From an uncultured Collinsella sp. (lineage in GTDB: Bacteria; Actinomycetota; Coriobacteriia; Coriobacteriales; Coriobacteriaceae): 8,763 nucleotides of DNA. The stretch lies in assembly GCA_958419975.1 (NCBI GenBank), contig CATZIG010000075.1, positions 1 through 8,763 of the forward strand, in the 5' to 3' direction. How positions within the stretch are numbered: position 1 is the stretch's first letter; the number at the start of each line of letters is the position of its first letter. The notes beneath the pieces were generated by a model that searched no databases, had not been told where the DNA came from, and saw only the letters and a program-made list of their open reading frames with translations. This document shows, piece after piece, positions 1-6,602 of the stretch. A program made the position numbers and the translations under genes.

Positions 1-172
1 TCCCTTGCGGCGTAGTTCTTATTTAAGCCGTCCAGGTTTTGGGGTGCAGTTCATTTTACAAGCGGGGCGTCTTTTGATTTTATCTTTCTCGAACTTTTCA
101 ATAACTCAATAGAGATACTTAGGCGTTGACTATACTTTCTTTTATTCTCAATCAAGTTGGAAAGGAGGTTCC
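1..172. other. Upstream spacer, no gene seen
   Basis: The stretch before the first gene is visibly richer in A/T than the rest of the window and has several T runs. I see no open frame with a ribosome site and no strong hairpin. It probably contains the promoter region of the GntR-type gene and the tail of whatever spacer lies to the left. I found no convincing two-fold symmetric operator for the regulator. Confidence 0.4.
131..136 (+). promoter_or_regulatory. Possible -10 element of the GntR-type gene
   Basis: TATACT at 131-136 is one base from the consensus -10 and lies 36 bases before the TTG start. The sequence 17 bases upstream (AATAGA at 108-113) is a poor -35, so the promoter is either weak, activator-dependent or elsewhere. 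The nearby TTGACT at 126-131 overlaps this -10 and cannot serve as its -35. Confidence 0.3.
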
Positions 173-892
173 TTGATTCCCAAATACGAGGCGATAGCTG
201 CAGATATTCGTCGAAGTATCGAGGATGGCGCTCTTAAACCGGGCGATAAGCTTCCCACCGTCGTTGAGTTCTGCGAGCTCTATAGCGTTTCCAAAATCAC
301 CGTCAAACGAGCTATCGAGCAAATCACCGAGGAAGGTCTTATTACCAGCCGTCGTGGATCGGGTACCTACGTTAAGGACACGGCGGGGCTTCCCGGCCAG
401 GCGTTTTTTCAGGGCAAAAACGACCGTGCCCAGGGCTTTTCATATGAGCACCGCGGGGAGAAGGTGACCTCGGTGGTCTACGATTTCTCGATCGTTAATC
501 CACCAGCGGACATCGCAGCCCAGCTGGGAATTGCCGAGGATGACTTTGCCTATCACGTCGTGCGCGTGCGTCAGGCCGATGAGAAGCCCATCGTTATCGA
601 GTACACCTACATGCCCCTCGAGCTGATTCCGGGGCTGAAGAAGAAGGACCTGTACGGATCGCTCTACCGCTTCATCCGCGAGCAATGTGGGCTGAAGATT
701 TCGAGCTTTCACCGTACCATTCGCGCCGTGGCAGCAACCGAGGAAGAAGCTGAGCGCCTGGATACCAAACCCGGCTCTCCCTTGCCCGAGCTCACCCAGA
801 TTGGCTTCTTGGATAGCGGCGCCGCCTTTGAGTATTCGGTCTCGCGCAACGTTGGCGACCGCTTTGAGTTGTACAACGTAACGTTGGCATAG
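173..892 (+). CDS. GntR-family (HutC/UTRA subfamily) transcriptional regulator
   Basis: This is a 239-residue DNA-binding regulator. Residues 1-68 form the GntR winged helix-turn-helix: the recognition-helix segment is about 27-52 (KLPTVVEFCELYSVSKITVK) and the wing is GSGTYV at 62-67. Residues about 88-232 resemble a UTRA ligand domain, the effector-binding fold of HutC-type regulators that usually senses a small metabolite, often a phosphosugar. Length is typical for the subfamily. The start is TTG at 173, chosen because AGGAGG (163-168) lies four bases upstream and because the resulting protein begins MIPKYEAIA, the usual opening of the family. manA follows after 74 bases on the same strand, so co-transcription and control of hexose-6-phosphate metabolism are likely, but the ligand and targets are inference. 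No clear operator was found. Confidence 0.9.
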   Translation: MIPKYEAIAADIRRSIEDGALKPGDKLPTVVEFCELYSVSKITVKRAIEQITEEGLITSRRGSGTYVKDTAGLPGQAFFQGKNDRAQGFSYEHRGEKVTSVVYDFSIVNPPADIAAQLGIAEDDFAYHVVRVRQADEKPIVIEYTYMPLELIPGLKKKDLYGSLYRFIREQCGLKISSFHRTIRAVAATEEEAERLDTKPGSPLPELTQIGFLDSGAAFEYSVSRNVGDRFELYNVTLA

Positions 893-905
893 GTTTTTGT
901 AGTCA

Positions 906-947
906 TGCGGGCGCTCGTTTTGAGCAGTTTTACGCGGCGCCCACGCA
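906..947 (+). other. Small hairpin between the GntR-type gene and manA
   Basis: GGGCGC (909-914) can pair with GCGCCC (937-942), extended by TGC/GCA (906-908 with 945-947) around a two-base bulge. There is no T run immediately after it, so it is not a convincing terminator, and read-through from the regulator gene into manA remains likely. It ends just before the manA ribosome site and might affect translation initiation, but this is speculative. Confidence 0.25.
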
Positions 948-954
948 GCACAAT

Positions 955-959
955 GGGAG
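955..959 (+). promoter_or_regulatory. Ribosome binding site deciding the manA start
   Basis: GGGAG at 955-959 is one base before the ATG at 961 but seven bases before the in-frame ATG at 967. Normal spacing therefore favours 967 as the real start, which removes two residues from the longest frame. Confidence 0.6.
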
Positions 960-966
960 TATGAAC

Positions 967-1899
967 ATGTCCGATTTGATTAAACTGACGCCGATCTTCC
1001 ACGAGAAGATCTGGGGCGGCCGTCAACTCGAAACCGTATTTGGTTACGACATTCCCGATGGTCCCATCGGTGAGTGCTGGGCCATCTCGGCCCACCCCAA
1101 CGGCGACTGCCAGATTGCGGAGGGCCCGTATGCTGGCCACACGCTGTCGTGGCTGTGGGCCGAGCACCGTGAGCTTTTTGGCAGCTGCGAGGGCAAGGAG
1201 TTCCCGCTGCTCATTAAAATTCTGGACGCCAAGGACGACCTTTCGATCCAGATTCATCCCAACGACGAGTACGCCGCCAAGCACGAGAACGGCAGCCTGG
1301 GCAAAACCGAGTGCTGGTATGTGCTGGACTGCGAGCCCGGCTCCACGATCATCGTCGGCCAGCGTGCCAAGGACCGCGCCGAGGCCGCACAGATGATCGA
1401 GGAAGGCCGTTGGGACGACATGCTCAACGTGTTGCCGATCCACAAGGGCGACTTTTTCCAGATTGATTCCGGTACCGTGCACGCCATCAAGACCGGCACG
1501 CTCATTTTGGAGACGCAGCAGTCGAGCGACGTGACGTATCGCCTGTACGACTACGACCGTCCCGGCACCGACGGCAAGCTGCGCCCACTGCACATTGAGC
1601 AGAGCCTCGACTGCATCGACTTTGATGCTCAGGCTCCGACCGACGGCACGGTGACCGCGCCCGAGGTCGACGGCGTGACCGAGCTCGAGTCCAACCCCTG
1701 CTACACCGTCGATCGCGTGCGCGTCGACGGCAGCAAGACCCTCGACCAGCGCTGGCCTTTCATGTGCCTGTCGGTCATCGACGGCGAAGGCACCATCTGC
1801 GGCGACCCCGTCCACAAGGGCAGCCACCTGCTGGCCCCGAGCACCGTCAGCTCCATTGACCTCAAAGGCAAGATGGAACTGATCGTCTCGCATCTGTAG
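967..1899 (+). CDS. manA: Mannose-6-phosphate isomerase, class I (short, Bacillus-like)
   Basis: Catalyses reversible conversion of mannose-6-phosphate and fructose-6-phosphate, a cytoplasmic zinc enzyme of the cupin fold that links mannose use to glycolysis and supplies mannose-6-P for glycan precursors. The 310-residue length matches the short Gram-positive type. Zinc-ligand positions are visible: Gln95 and His97 in QIHPND, Glu115 in GKTECWYVL, and His172 in GTVHAIKTG. Arg192 in TYRLYDYDR is the expected active-site arginine. The N-terminal KIWGG and the GECWAISAHP segment are also family hallmarks. The start at 967 is preferred over 961 because of ribosome-site spacing. It lies 74 bases after a GntR/UTRA regulator and is probably co-regulated with it. 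A strong hairpin follows the stop codon by about 25 bases. Confidence 0.95.
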   Translation: MSDLIKLTPIFHEKIWGGRQLETVFGYDIPDGPIGECWAISAHPNGDCQIAEGPYAGHTLSWLWAEHRELFGSCEGKEFPLLIKILDAKDDLSIQIHPNDEYAAKHENGSLGKTECWYVLDCEPGSTIIVGQRAKDRAEAAQMIEEGRWDDMLNVLPIHKGDFFQIDSGTVHAIKTGTLILETQQSSDVTYRLYDYDRPGTDGKLRPLHIEQSLDCIDFDAQAPTDGTVTAPEVDGVTELESNPCYTVDRVRVDGSKTLDQRWPFMCLSVIDGEGTICGDPVHKGSHLLAPSTVSSIDLKGKMELIVSHL

Positions 1900-1923
1900 A
1901 TCGCACCAACAACCCAAACGCAA

Positions 1924-1961
1924 CAAGGGGCTCCCCCGTTCACCAACGGGGGAGCCCCTTG
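1924..1961. terminator. Perfect 17-bp hairpin downstream of manA
   Basis: CAAGGGGCTCCCCCGTT (1924-1940) pairs without a mismatch with 1945-1961 across a four-base loop (CACC). The stem is very GC-rich and lies 25 bases past the manA stop, so it is the natural manA terminator, and its symmetry would let it also stop transcripts from the pcrA side. The usual T run is missing: the stem is followed by TCCATATATATC. Whether it acts by intrinsic termination or as a 3'-end stabiliser cannot be told from sequence. Confidence 0.7.
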
Positions 1962-1995
1962 TCCATATATATCAGCCCACCCGGCTCTCCAGACC

Positions 1996-2024
1996 AAAAA
2001 GCGAACGAGCAAAGCAACGCTCGT
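1996..2024 (-). terminator. Possible terminator of pcrA on the minus strand
   Basis: On the minus strand, ACGAGC (2024-2019) pairs with GCTCGT (2010-2005) across an eight-base loop, with one further G-T pair possible. Four bases later comes a run of five T (2000-1996). The stem is short and the T run slightly offset, so this is a modest candidate. It lies about 155 bases after the pcrA stop, beyond the large nested inverted repeat. Confidence 0.35.
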
Positions 2025-2041
2025 CTAGCAACGTTACCCAA

Positions 2042-2171
2042 GGACCTGGGCGGGCGTACAGGGCAACATCGATCGCGAGTTCCGCACGCAAAGGAGGCCA
2101 CTTAATGTGGCCTCCGTCTTGCGCAGGACTGCCCGAGCAGGCGATGTTGCCCTATACGCCCGCCCAGGTCC
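2042..2171. repeat. Nested inverted repeat in the manA/pcrA convergent spacer
   Basis: The outer arms 2042-2071 and 2142-2171 are 30 bases each and complementary at 29 positions; the only mismatch is C2059 against A2154. Inside lies a second hairpin, GGAGGCCAC (2093-2101) pairing with GTGGCCTCC (2107-2115) around a five-base loop, extended by CGCAA/TTGCG (2087-2091 with 2119-2123). The right arm begins seven bases after the pcrA stop codon. On the minus strand the inner hairpin is followed by TTT, so it might contribute to ending the pcrA transcript. I see no flanking target duplication that would mark it as an inserted element. Confidence 0.85.
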
Positions 2172-2178
2172 GCCGGGA

Positions 2179-5079
2179 TCACTGCAGCTTGACGATTGGC
2201 GCAAAACCTTTCATCAGCTTTTTGGTCTGGCCGGTCTTTTCGAATTGAACCTCGATCATGTCTCCGACAACCGAGATCACGGTACCTGTGCCAAAGGTCT
2301 TGTGGCTCACGGTATCGCCTGCGGCAAAGTCCTGCGACGCGCTAGCGCGATCGACCTTGCGCTCCACCGTCGGGGACACCTTGGACGAGGGCTTTTTGGC
2401 CCGCGGCGCACCCGAGCCAAAGGTCGAGGCAACACGGCCGGCGTCAGGCGAGACCCCACGATGGCGCTCGGTCCCGTAACTGCTGCCGCCAAAGAAGTCG
2501 TCAAAGCTCGATCCACCGCGCGAAGCGGAACCGCCGGTCGAGCGCGTATGCGAACCGAATACCTTGCCGCCATACATATCCGAGCCCATGCCCGAGCCAA
2601 AGGTGCCGTGACGGTCGCCGCGCTTCTCCCAGCCCGTGCCTTCGAATCCGGCAGAACCGATGCCGCTAAATTCAATGTCCTCAAACGGAATCTCGTTGAG
2701 GAAGCGCGAGCGCGGGTTGGCAGAGGTCGAGCCGTAGGTGCGACGCGTTGCCGCATAGGTCAAGAACAGGCGCTTGCGAGCACGCGTGATGGCAACGTAG
2801 GCCAGGCGACGCTCCTCCTCGAGCTTGCCCGGATCATCGCTGCCGCCAAAATCGTGCACGTGCGGGAAGATGCCCTCCTCCATGCCGGCCACGAACACCG
2901 CCGGGAACTCCAGGCCCTTGGCGGAGTGGATGGTCATCATGGTGATGGCATGCGTCTCGCCTGCCAAAGAATCCAAGTCGGAGCGCAGGGCAAGCCACTC
3001 CATGAGAGCGGGCAGCGCCTTACAGGTGAGCGGACCGTAGGTGCGCTCGATCTCGTCGGCATGCACGGCGCCCGCCGGCATCTCCGTCGGCGCGGCATAG
3101 GCGTTACCCGCGATGGCAGCAGCCAGGGCATCCTGCGGCGAGAGCGCCGGGGCGGCCAGGCTATCGAGCGGGTTGGAACCAGCGGCGTCGCGAGCGCCGA
3201 CCAGCGCCTCAAACGAGGATGCCGGGGCGGACGGTCCCGGCTCAGGCGCAGGCGCGCTCACCACGACGGGCTCGGGCTCAGCGCCGGCCGGCACATCGGC
3301 AACGCCGGCCGCGCGCAGCTCTTCTAGGCTCTCGAGCGTGCCCTCGATATCCTCGTGCGTCTCTTCAAATTCGGCAGCGACGCCCAGGAATTCCTGGATG
3401 TTCTCGGCACGGCTCTCGGACTCCATGGTGCCCTCGGCGCGGAAGGCCTGTAGCAGGCCCGTCTTATCGACAATCATCTCGACAACGTCCTTGAGCTCGC
3501 CGTCCATGCGACGACCCTCGCGCACCAGCGCCACAAAACTCGACAGGCCGTTGCGCACCTTAGCGCTAAACATGCCGGTTTCGGCGCACGCGATCTCGCA
3601 GGCCTGGAAGAACGAACAACGGTTGTCGCGCGCCAGCTGCTCAATCTTTTGGATCGAGGTGGAGCCGATGCCGCGGCGCGGCGTGTTGATGACGCGCTTG
3701 ACGCTCATCTCGTCTGCCGGGTTCACGATCATCTTGAGATAAGCCATGACGTCGCGGATCTCGGCACGGTCGAAGAATCGCGTGCCGCCCACGATCTTGT
3801 AGGGCACGCCCGCGCGCAGGAACATATCTTCGAGAATACGCGACTGGGCGTTGGTGCGGTAGAACACGGCGATGTCGTCGTAACTCGTGCCCTTGGCATG
3901 CAGCTTTTCGATCTCGCCGGCAATCCAGCGACCCTCGTCGCGCTCATCGCTTGCCTGGAAGGCCTGGATCTTCTCGCCGTCGCCCTCGGCCGTAAACAGG
4001 CGCTTGTCCTTGCGCTGCGAGTTGTGACGCACCACGGCGTTGGCGGCGCTCAGGATATGGCCCGTAGAGCGGTAGTTCTGCTCCAGCTTGACGGTCTTGC
4101 AGTCTTTAAAGTCCTTCTCAAAGTCCAGGATATTGGTGATGTCGGCGCCACGCCAGCTATAAATGGACTGGTCGTCGTCGCCCACGACCATGAGGTTTTG
4201 GTACTTGGCGGCCAGCAGGTTGGCGATCTCGTACTGGACGTGGTTGGTGTCCTGATACTCGTCGACGCTAATGTAGCGGAAGCGCTCTTGGTACTTTTCG
4301 AGCACCTCGGGGCGGGTACGCAGCAGCTCGAGCGCGCGCACGAGCAGGTCGTCGAAGTCCATCGCATTGGCGGCGCGCAGGCGGCGCTCCAGCTCCAGGT
4401 AGACCTGCGCGGCCTTTTTGTCATTGGGGCTGTCGGCGGATTTGAGCATGTCCTCGGGCCCAATCATGGCGTTTTTAGCCGAGCTGATCTTGCTGCGGAT
4501 CATGTTGATGGGGAACTGCTTTTGCTCAATGCCGAGCGACTGCATAATGTCGCGCACCATGCGCTTTGAGTCGTCATCGTCGTAGATGGTGAACTGCCCG
4601 GTGTAGCCCAGCAGGTCGGCGTCCTCGCGCAGCATGCGCACGCACATGGCATGGAAGGTGCACACCCACATGCCGCGGGTGCCGCTGGGGATGAGCGCTG
4701 CCAGACGCTCGCGCATCTCGGCCGCGGCCTTGTTGGTAAACGTGATGGCCAGGACCTGCCAGGGCTTAACGCCCAGGTCGCCAAGCATATGTGCGATGCG
4801 GAAGGTCAGGACGCGGGTCTTGCCCGAGCCGGCGCCGGCAAGGACCAGCAGCGGGCCCTCGGTGGTCAGGACCGCCTCGCGCTGAGCGGGGTTCAGGCTA
4901 TCGATATCGACGAGCGGCTTGGCGGGTTTGGGCGCCGGAGCCGGGGCGTCGTAGATGTCGAGCGGAACGAGCTCGGGTTCCGGCGCGGCGGGGGCGGTGT
5001 ACGCATCGAGCGGCACGGGTTCCGGCGCGGGCGGCACGGGCGCGGCAGTGTTCTTTTCCCAGGGCAGGGGCTGGGTCAT
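2179..5079 (-). CDS. pcrA: ATP-dependent 3'-5' DNA helicase, PcrA/UvrD family
   Basis: A superfamily 1A helicase that unwinds DNA in excision repair, rolling-circle replication and displacement of RecA or stalled RNA polymerase. All core motifs are present in the 966-residue product: Q motif LNPAQREAV (62-70), Walker A AGAGSGKT (81-88), Ia ITFTNKAAAEMRER (112-125), Walker B DEYQD (273-277), III GDDDQSIYSWRGA (300-312), IV QNYRST (334-339), V TIHSAKGLE (716-724) and VI VAITRARKRL (762-771). The C-terminus (about 917-965, HKTFGTGTV) is the Tudor-like domain that in PcrA contacts RNA polymerase. It exceeds the usual roughly 720-750 residues because of a Pro/Ala-rich N-terminal extension (1-60), an insert at about 590-690 and a Gly/Ser-rich tail linker (about 800-915). 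The start at 5079 is fixed by GAGGAG six bases upstream. A start at 5163 is possible but has no comparable support. Confidence 0.95.
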   Translation of the reverse strand: MTQPLPWEKNTAAPVPPAPEPVPLDAYTAPAAPEPELVPLDIYDAPAPAPKPAKPLVDIDSLNPAQREAVLTTEGPLLVLAGAGSGKTRVLTFRIAHMLGDLGVKPWQVLAITFTNKAAAEMRERLAALIPSGTRGMWVCTFHAMCVRMLREDADLLGYTGQFTIYDDDDSKRMVRDIMQSLGIEQKQFPINMIRSKISSAKNAMIGPEDMLKSADSPNDKKAAQVYLELERRLRAANAMDFDDLLVRALELLRTRPEVLEKYQERFRYISVDEYQDTNHVQYEIANLLAAKYQNLMVVGDDDQSIYSWRGADITNILDFEKDFKDCKTVKLEQNYRSTGHILSAANAVVRHNSQRKDKRLFTAEGDGEKIQAFQASDERDEGRWIAGEIEKLHAKGTSYDDIAVFYRTNAQSRILEDMFLRAGVPYKIVGGTRFFDRAEIRDVMAYLKMIVNPADEMSVKRVINTPRRGIGSTSIQKIEQLARDNRCSFFQACEIACAETGMFSAKVRNGLSSFVALVREGRRMDGELKDVVEMIVDKTGLLQAFRAEGTMESESRAENIQEFLGVAAEFEETHEDIEGTLESLEELRAAGVADVPAGAEPEPVVVSAPAPEPGPSAPASSFEALVGARDAAGSNPLDSLAAPALSPQDALAAAIAGNAYAAPTEMPAGAVHADEIERTYGPLTCKALPALMEWLALRSDLDSLAGETHAITMMTIHSAKGLEFPAVFVAGMEEGIFPHVHDFGGSDDPGKLEEERRLAYVAITRARKRLFLTYAATRRTYGSTSANPRSRFLNEIPFEDIEFSGIGSAGFEGTGWEKRGDRHGTFGSGMGSDMYGGKVFGSHTRSTGGSASRGGSSFDDFFGGSSYGTERHRGVSPDAGRVASTFGSGAPRAKKPSSKVSPTVERKVDRASASQDFAAGDTVSHKTFGTGTVISVVGDMIEVQFEKTGQTKKLMKGFAPIVKLQ

Positions 5080-5085
5080 GGGCGA

Positions 5086-5091
5086 CTCCTC
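5086..5091 (-). promoter_or_regulatory. Ribosome binding site deciding the pcrA start
   Basis: GAGGAG reads on the minus strand at 5091-5086, six bases before the ATG at 5079. It supports a protein starting MTQPLPWEKN and argues against the 28-residue upstream extension of the open frame, which is rich in Arg and looks non-coding. Confidence 0.7.
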
Positions 5092-5140
5092 ATCTGACGG
5101 ACGGCGCGCCTGCGGGCAGCGCCATAGTTTGAGCCGTACC

Positions 5141-5171
5141 AGTATACCGAGCCGCGCGGACACCGACGCAA
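5141..5171 (-). promoter_or_regulatory. Candidate pcrA promoter
   Basis: On the minus strand TATACT (5146-5141) is a good -10, preceded 19 bases upstream by TTGCGT (5171-5166), a partial -35. The predicted transcript would start about 55 bases before the ATG. Spacing is long by one or two bases, so strength is uncertain. Its position beyond the uppP-side terminator suggests pcrA is transcribed on its own. Confidence 0.4.
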
Positions 5172-5256
5172 ATCACACCACGACTCCGTGCGCGATCGCC
5201 AGGCCCGCCCCATTGAGCCAATCACGGAGCCACCGATGTCATGGCAACGGTAGCGA

Positions 5257-5357
5257 GCGGCGGCCAGAGCGAACAAATTGGCATGAAAAGAGGGCGGCAT
5301 AGACCTTTTGGTCATGCCACCCTCTTCGAATAACAAGTTGTTCGCTCTGGCCGCCGC
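5257..5357. repeat. Nested inverted repeat between pcrA and uppP
   Basis: The outer arms 5257-5276 and 5338-5357 are 20 bases each and perfectly complementary. They enclose a second strong hairpin (5288-5305 with 5310-5327) with a four-base TTTT loop, one mismatch (C5295/A5319) and one bulged base (A5301). The outer right arm lies 15 bases after the uppP stop codon on the minus strand. An additional 8-base pairing, TGGCATGA (5279-5286) with TCATGCCA (5312-5319), competes with the inner hairpin. The sequence is unrelated to the nested repeat at 2042-2171 although the layout is the same. Confidence 0.85.
5286..5327 (-). terminator. uppP: Terminator of uppP (inner hairpin of the nested repeat)
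   Basis: Read on the minus strand, a stem of about 17 pairs (5327-5310 with 5305-5288) and an AAAA loop ends in a T run formed by the complement of A5289-A5286. It starts 45 bases past the uppP stop. Stem length, GC content and the trailing T run fit an intrinsic terminator that would separate uppP from pcrA. Confidence 0.6.
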
Positions 5358-5372
5358 GCAGCGTCAACCAAG

Positions 5373-6353
5373 TTACAGGCCGAGCATAGGCTCCAGAACG
5401 AAGAAGTACGCGAGCACCACGATGCCCAGGATGATGCGGTAAACACCGAAGCACTTAAAGTCGTGACGGCGGACGAAGCCCATGAGCCACTTGATGGCGA
5501 TGAGCGAAACCACAAAGGCCACAACGCAGCCCACGCCCAAGATAGCGACCTCGTTGGCGCCGAACGTGCCACCCTTGATGAAGTACTTGACCAGCTTGAG
5601 TGCACTCGCGCCAAACATGACAGGGATGGCCAGGAAGAACGTAAACTTGGACGCCACCGAACGCGTGCAGCCCAAAAGCAGGCCGCCGATGATGGTGGAA
5701 CCGGAGCGCGACGTGCCCGGAATCAGCGAGAGCACCTGGAAGCATCCGATGCCCAGTGCGGTCTTCCAACTTAGGTCCTCGAGCGTGGTGATGGAACCAA
5801 AGTCCAGATCCTCGTCATCGTCCCCGTCCTCGGCAACATCTGCCGCGGGCGCCGCAAAGTGTGCACCGGCGGGACGTCCACCCGACACCACAGCACGCGA
5901 ACCAAACGAACCGGCAACGGCCATTTCCTCGCGCTTGCTCGCGCGCCAGTTCTCGATCACGATAAACAGCACGCCGTACACAATGAGCGCCAGCGCCACG
6001 ACGGGAGCATTGTAGAAATGCTCCTCCATCCAGTCGTTGAGCGGCAGGCCGATCGCCGCGGCGGGAATGCAGCCGAGCACAATCTTGCCCCACAGCGCCC
6101 AGGTGTCGCGACGGCCCTCCTTGCCCTTGCTGGGCGAGAACGGATTGAGCTCATGGAAGAACAGTACACAGACGGCCAGAATGGCGCCGAGCTGAATTAC
6201 GACCAGGAACATATTCCAGAACGTCTCGCTCACGTTCATCTTGACGAACTCGTCCACCAAGATCATGTGACCGGTCGACGAAACAGGCAGCCATTCGGTG
6301 ATGCCCTCGACCAGGCCCATGAAGGCAGATTTTAGAAGCTCGATAATATCCAA
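5373..6353 (-). CDS. uppP: Undecaprenyl-diphosphatase (BacA family)
   Basis: An integral membrane enzyme that removes a phosphate from undecaprenyl pyrophosphate, regenerating the lipid carrier for peptidoglycan and other surface polymers; overproduction gives bacitracin resistance. Both signature regions are present: EGITEWLPVSSTGH (16-29, with Glu16, Glu20 and His29) and PGTSRSGST (212-220, with Arg216). Hydrophobic segments lie near 44-66, 88-104, 117-134, 197-212, 234-256, 267-292 and 303-320. The 326-residue length exceeds the usual 265-280 because of a hydrophilic insert at about 138-193 that includes a strongly acidic patch (176-184). The TTG start at 6353 is chosen because GAGGGGG lies five bases upstream and the product begins MDIIELLKS, typical of the family. 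The ATG at 6422 would add 23 residues with no family support. Transcribed away from the stress-protein gene. Confidence 0.95.
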   Translation of the reverse strand: MDIIELLKSAFMGLVEGITEWLPVSSTGHMILVDEFVKMNVSETFWNMFLVVIQLGAILAVCVLFFHELNPFSPSKGKEGRRDTWALWGKIVLGCIPAAAIGLPLNDWMEEHFYNAPVVALALIVYGVLFIVIENWRASKREEMAVAGSFGSRAVVSGGRPAGAHFAAPAADVAEDGDDDEDLDFGSITTLEDLSWKTALGIGCFQVLSLIPGTSRSGSTIIGGLLLGCTRSVASKFTFFLAIPVMFGASALKLVKYFIKGGTFGANEVAILGVGCVVAFVVSLIAIKWLMGFVRRHDFKCFGVYRIILGIVVLAYFFVLEPMLGL

Positions 6354-6602
6354 AGGGACCCCCTCGTTAGACACCCGCCGGTAGATGTTCTGCGGACGAT
6401 GCGGGCGATGTCCCATTATCAACCGTTGGCGGTGCGACCGCGCCTACCCTTACCAAAAAACTCGCCCGTTCACAGAATTGCGAGCAGTCAAACCGAAATC
6501 CTTGGGTATAACTGCAACAAGATAAAGTGTCCGGCGGCCAACGCGCCCGCGCCCGCCCGACGCACGAGCCACGCGCCCGTGCGATAGACCAAGGAGGAAA
6601 CC
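6354..6602. promoter_or_regulatory. Divergent control region, uppP and universal stress protein
   Basis: This 249-base spacer must hold promoters for both divergent genes. For the plus-strand gene the best -10 is TATAAC (6507-6512), without a good -35 at the right distance. For uppP the minus strand offers GATAAT (6420-6415), again without a clear -35. Next to the stress-protein gene the strand is C-rich, with four CCC runs between 6546 and 6578. A 6-bp hairpin (6561-6566 with 6578-6583) ends nine bases before its ribosome site. Neither promoter can be assigned firmly. Confidence 0.4.
6359..6365 (-). promoter_or_regulatory. uppP: Ribosome binding site deciding the uppP start
   Basis: GAGGGGG on the minus strand (6365-6359) is five bases before TTG at 6353. 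This is the best ribosome site in the frame and points to a rare TTG start instead of the upstream ATG at 6422 or the GTG at 6377. Confidence 0.6.

Noticed and set aside
126..131. TTGACT as a -35 box for the GntR-type gene
   Set aside because: There is no -10-like hexamer 16-18 bases downstream, and it overlaps the better TATACT at 131-136.
709..1926. Long minus-strand open frame (about 405 codons) opposite manA
   Set aside because: It mirrors a well-supported gene in a GC-rich genome, where antisense frames stay open by codon bias. Its translation has no recognisable domain and there is no ribosome site.
2042..2171. Miniature transposable element
   Set aside because: Terminal-repeat geometry fits, but no target-site duplication is visible on either side and there is no second copy in the window. 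It is kept as an unexplained repeat only.
2107..3327. Long plus-strand open frame (about 406 codons) opposite the pcrA 3' half
   Set aside because: The translation is Arg/Gly/Ala-rich and low in complexity, as expected for the complement of the helicase codons. pcrA motifs on the other strand are decisive.
3649..4569. Plus-strand open frame (about 306 codons) opposite the pcrA core
   Set aside because: It shadows the conserved motor domains of pcrA and has no domain of its own.
5080..5163. 28-codon upstream extension of pcrA
   Set aside because: It has no ribosome site, an Arg-rich non-family sequence, and it would overlap the likely promoter. GAGGAG before 5079 marks the better start.
5288..5327. 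T-box-like reading of the AGGGTGGCATGACC strand
   Set aside because: It resembles the T-box core only superficially. The downstream gene is a helicase, not an aminoacyl-tRNA or amino-acid gene, and the specifier region is not apparent.
5076..5336. Small minus-strand frame through the uppP/pcrA spacer
   Set aside because: It runs through a terminator hairpin and inverted repeat arms, lacks family features, and is better explained as chance.
6504..6509. GGGTAT as a sigma-B-type -10 for the stress-protein gene
   Set aside because: No GTTT-type -35 lies 12-15 bases upstream, so the match is only to a short hexamer.
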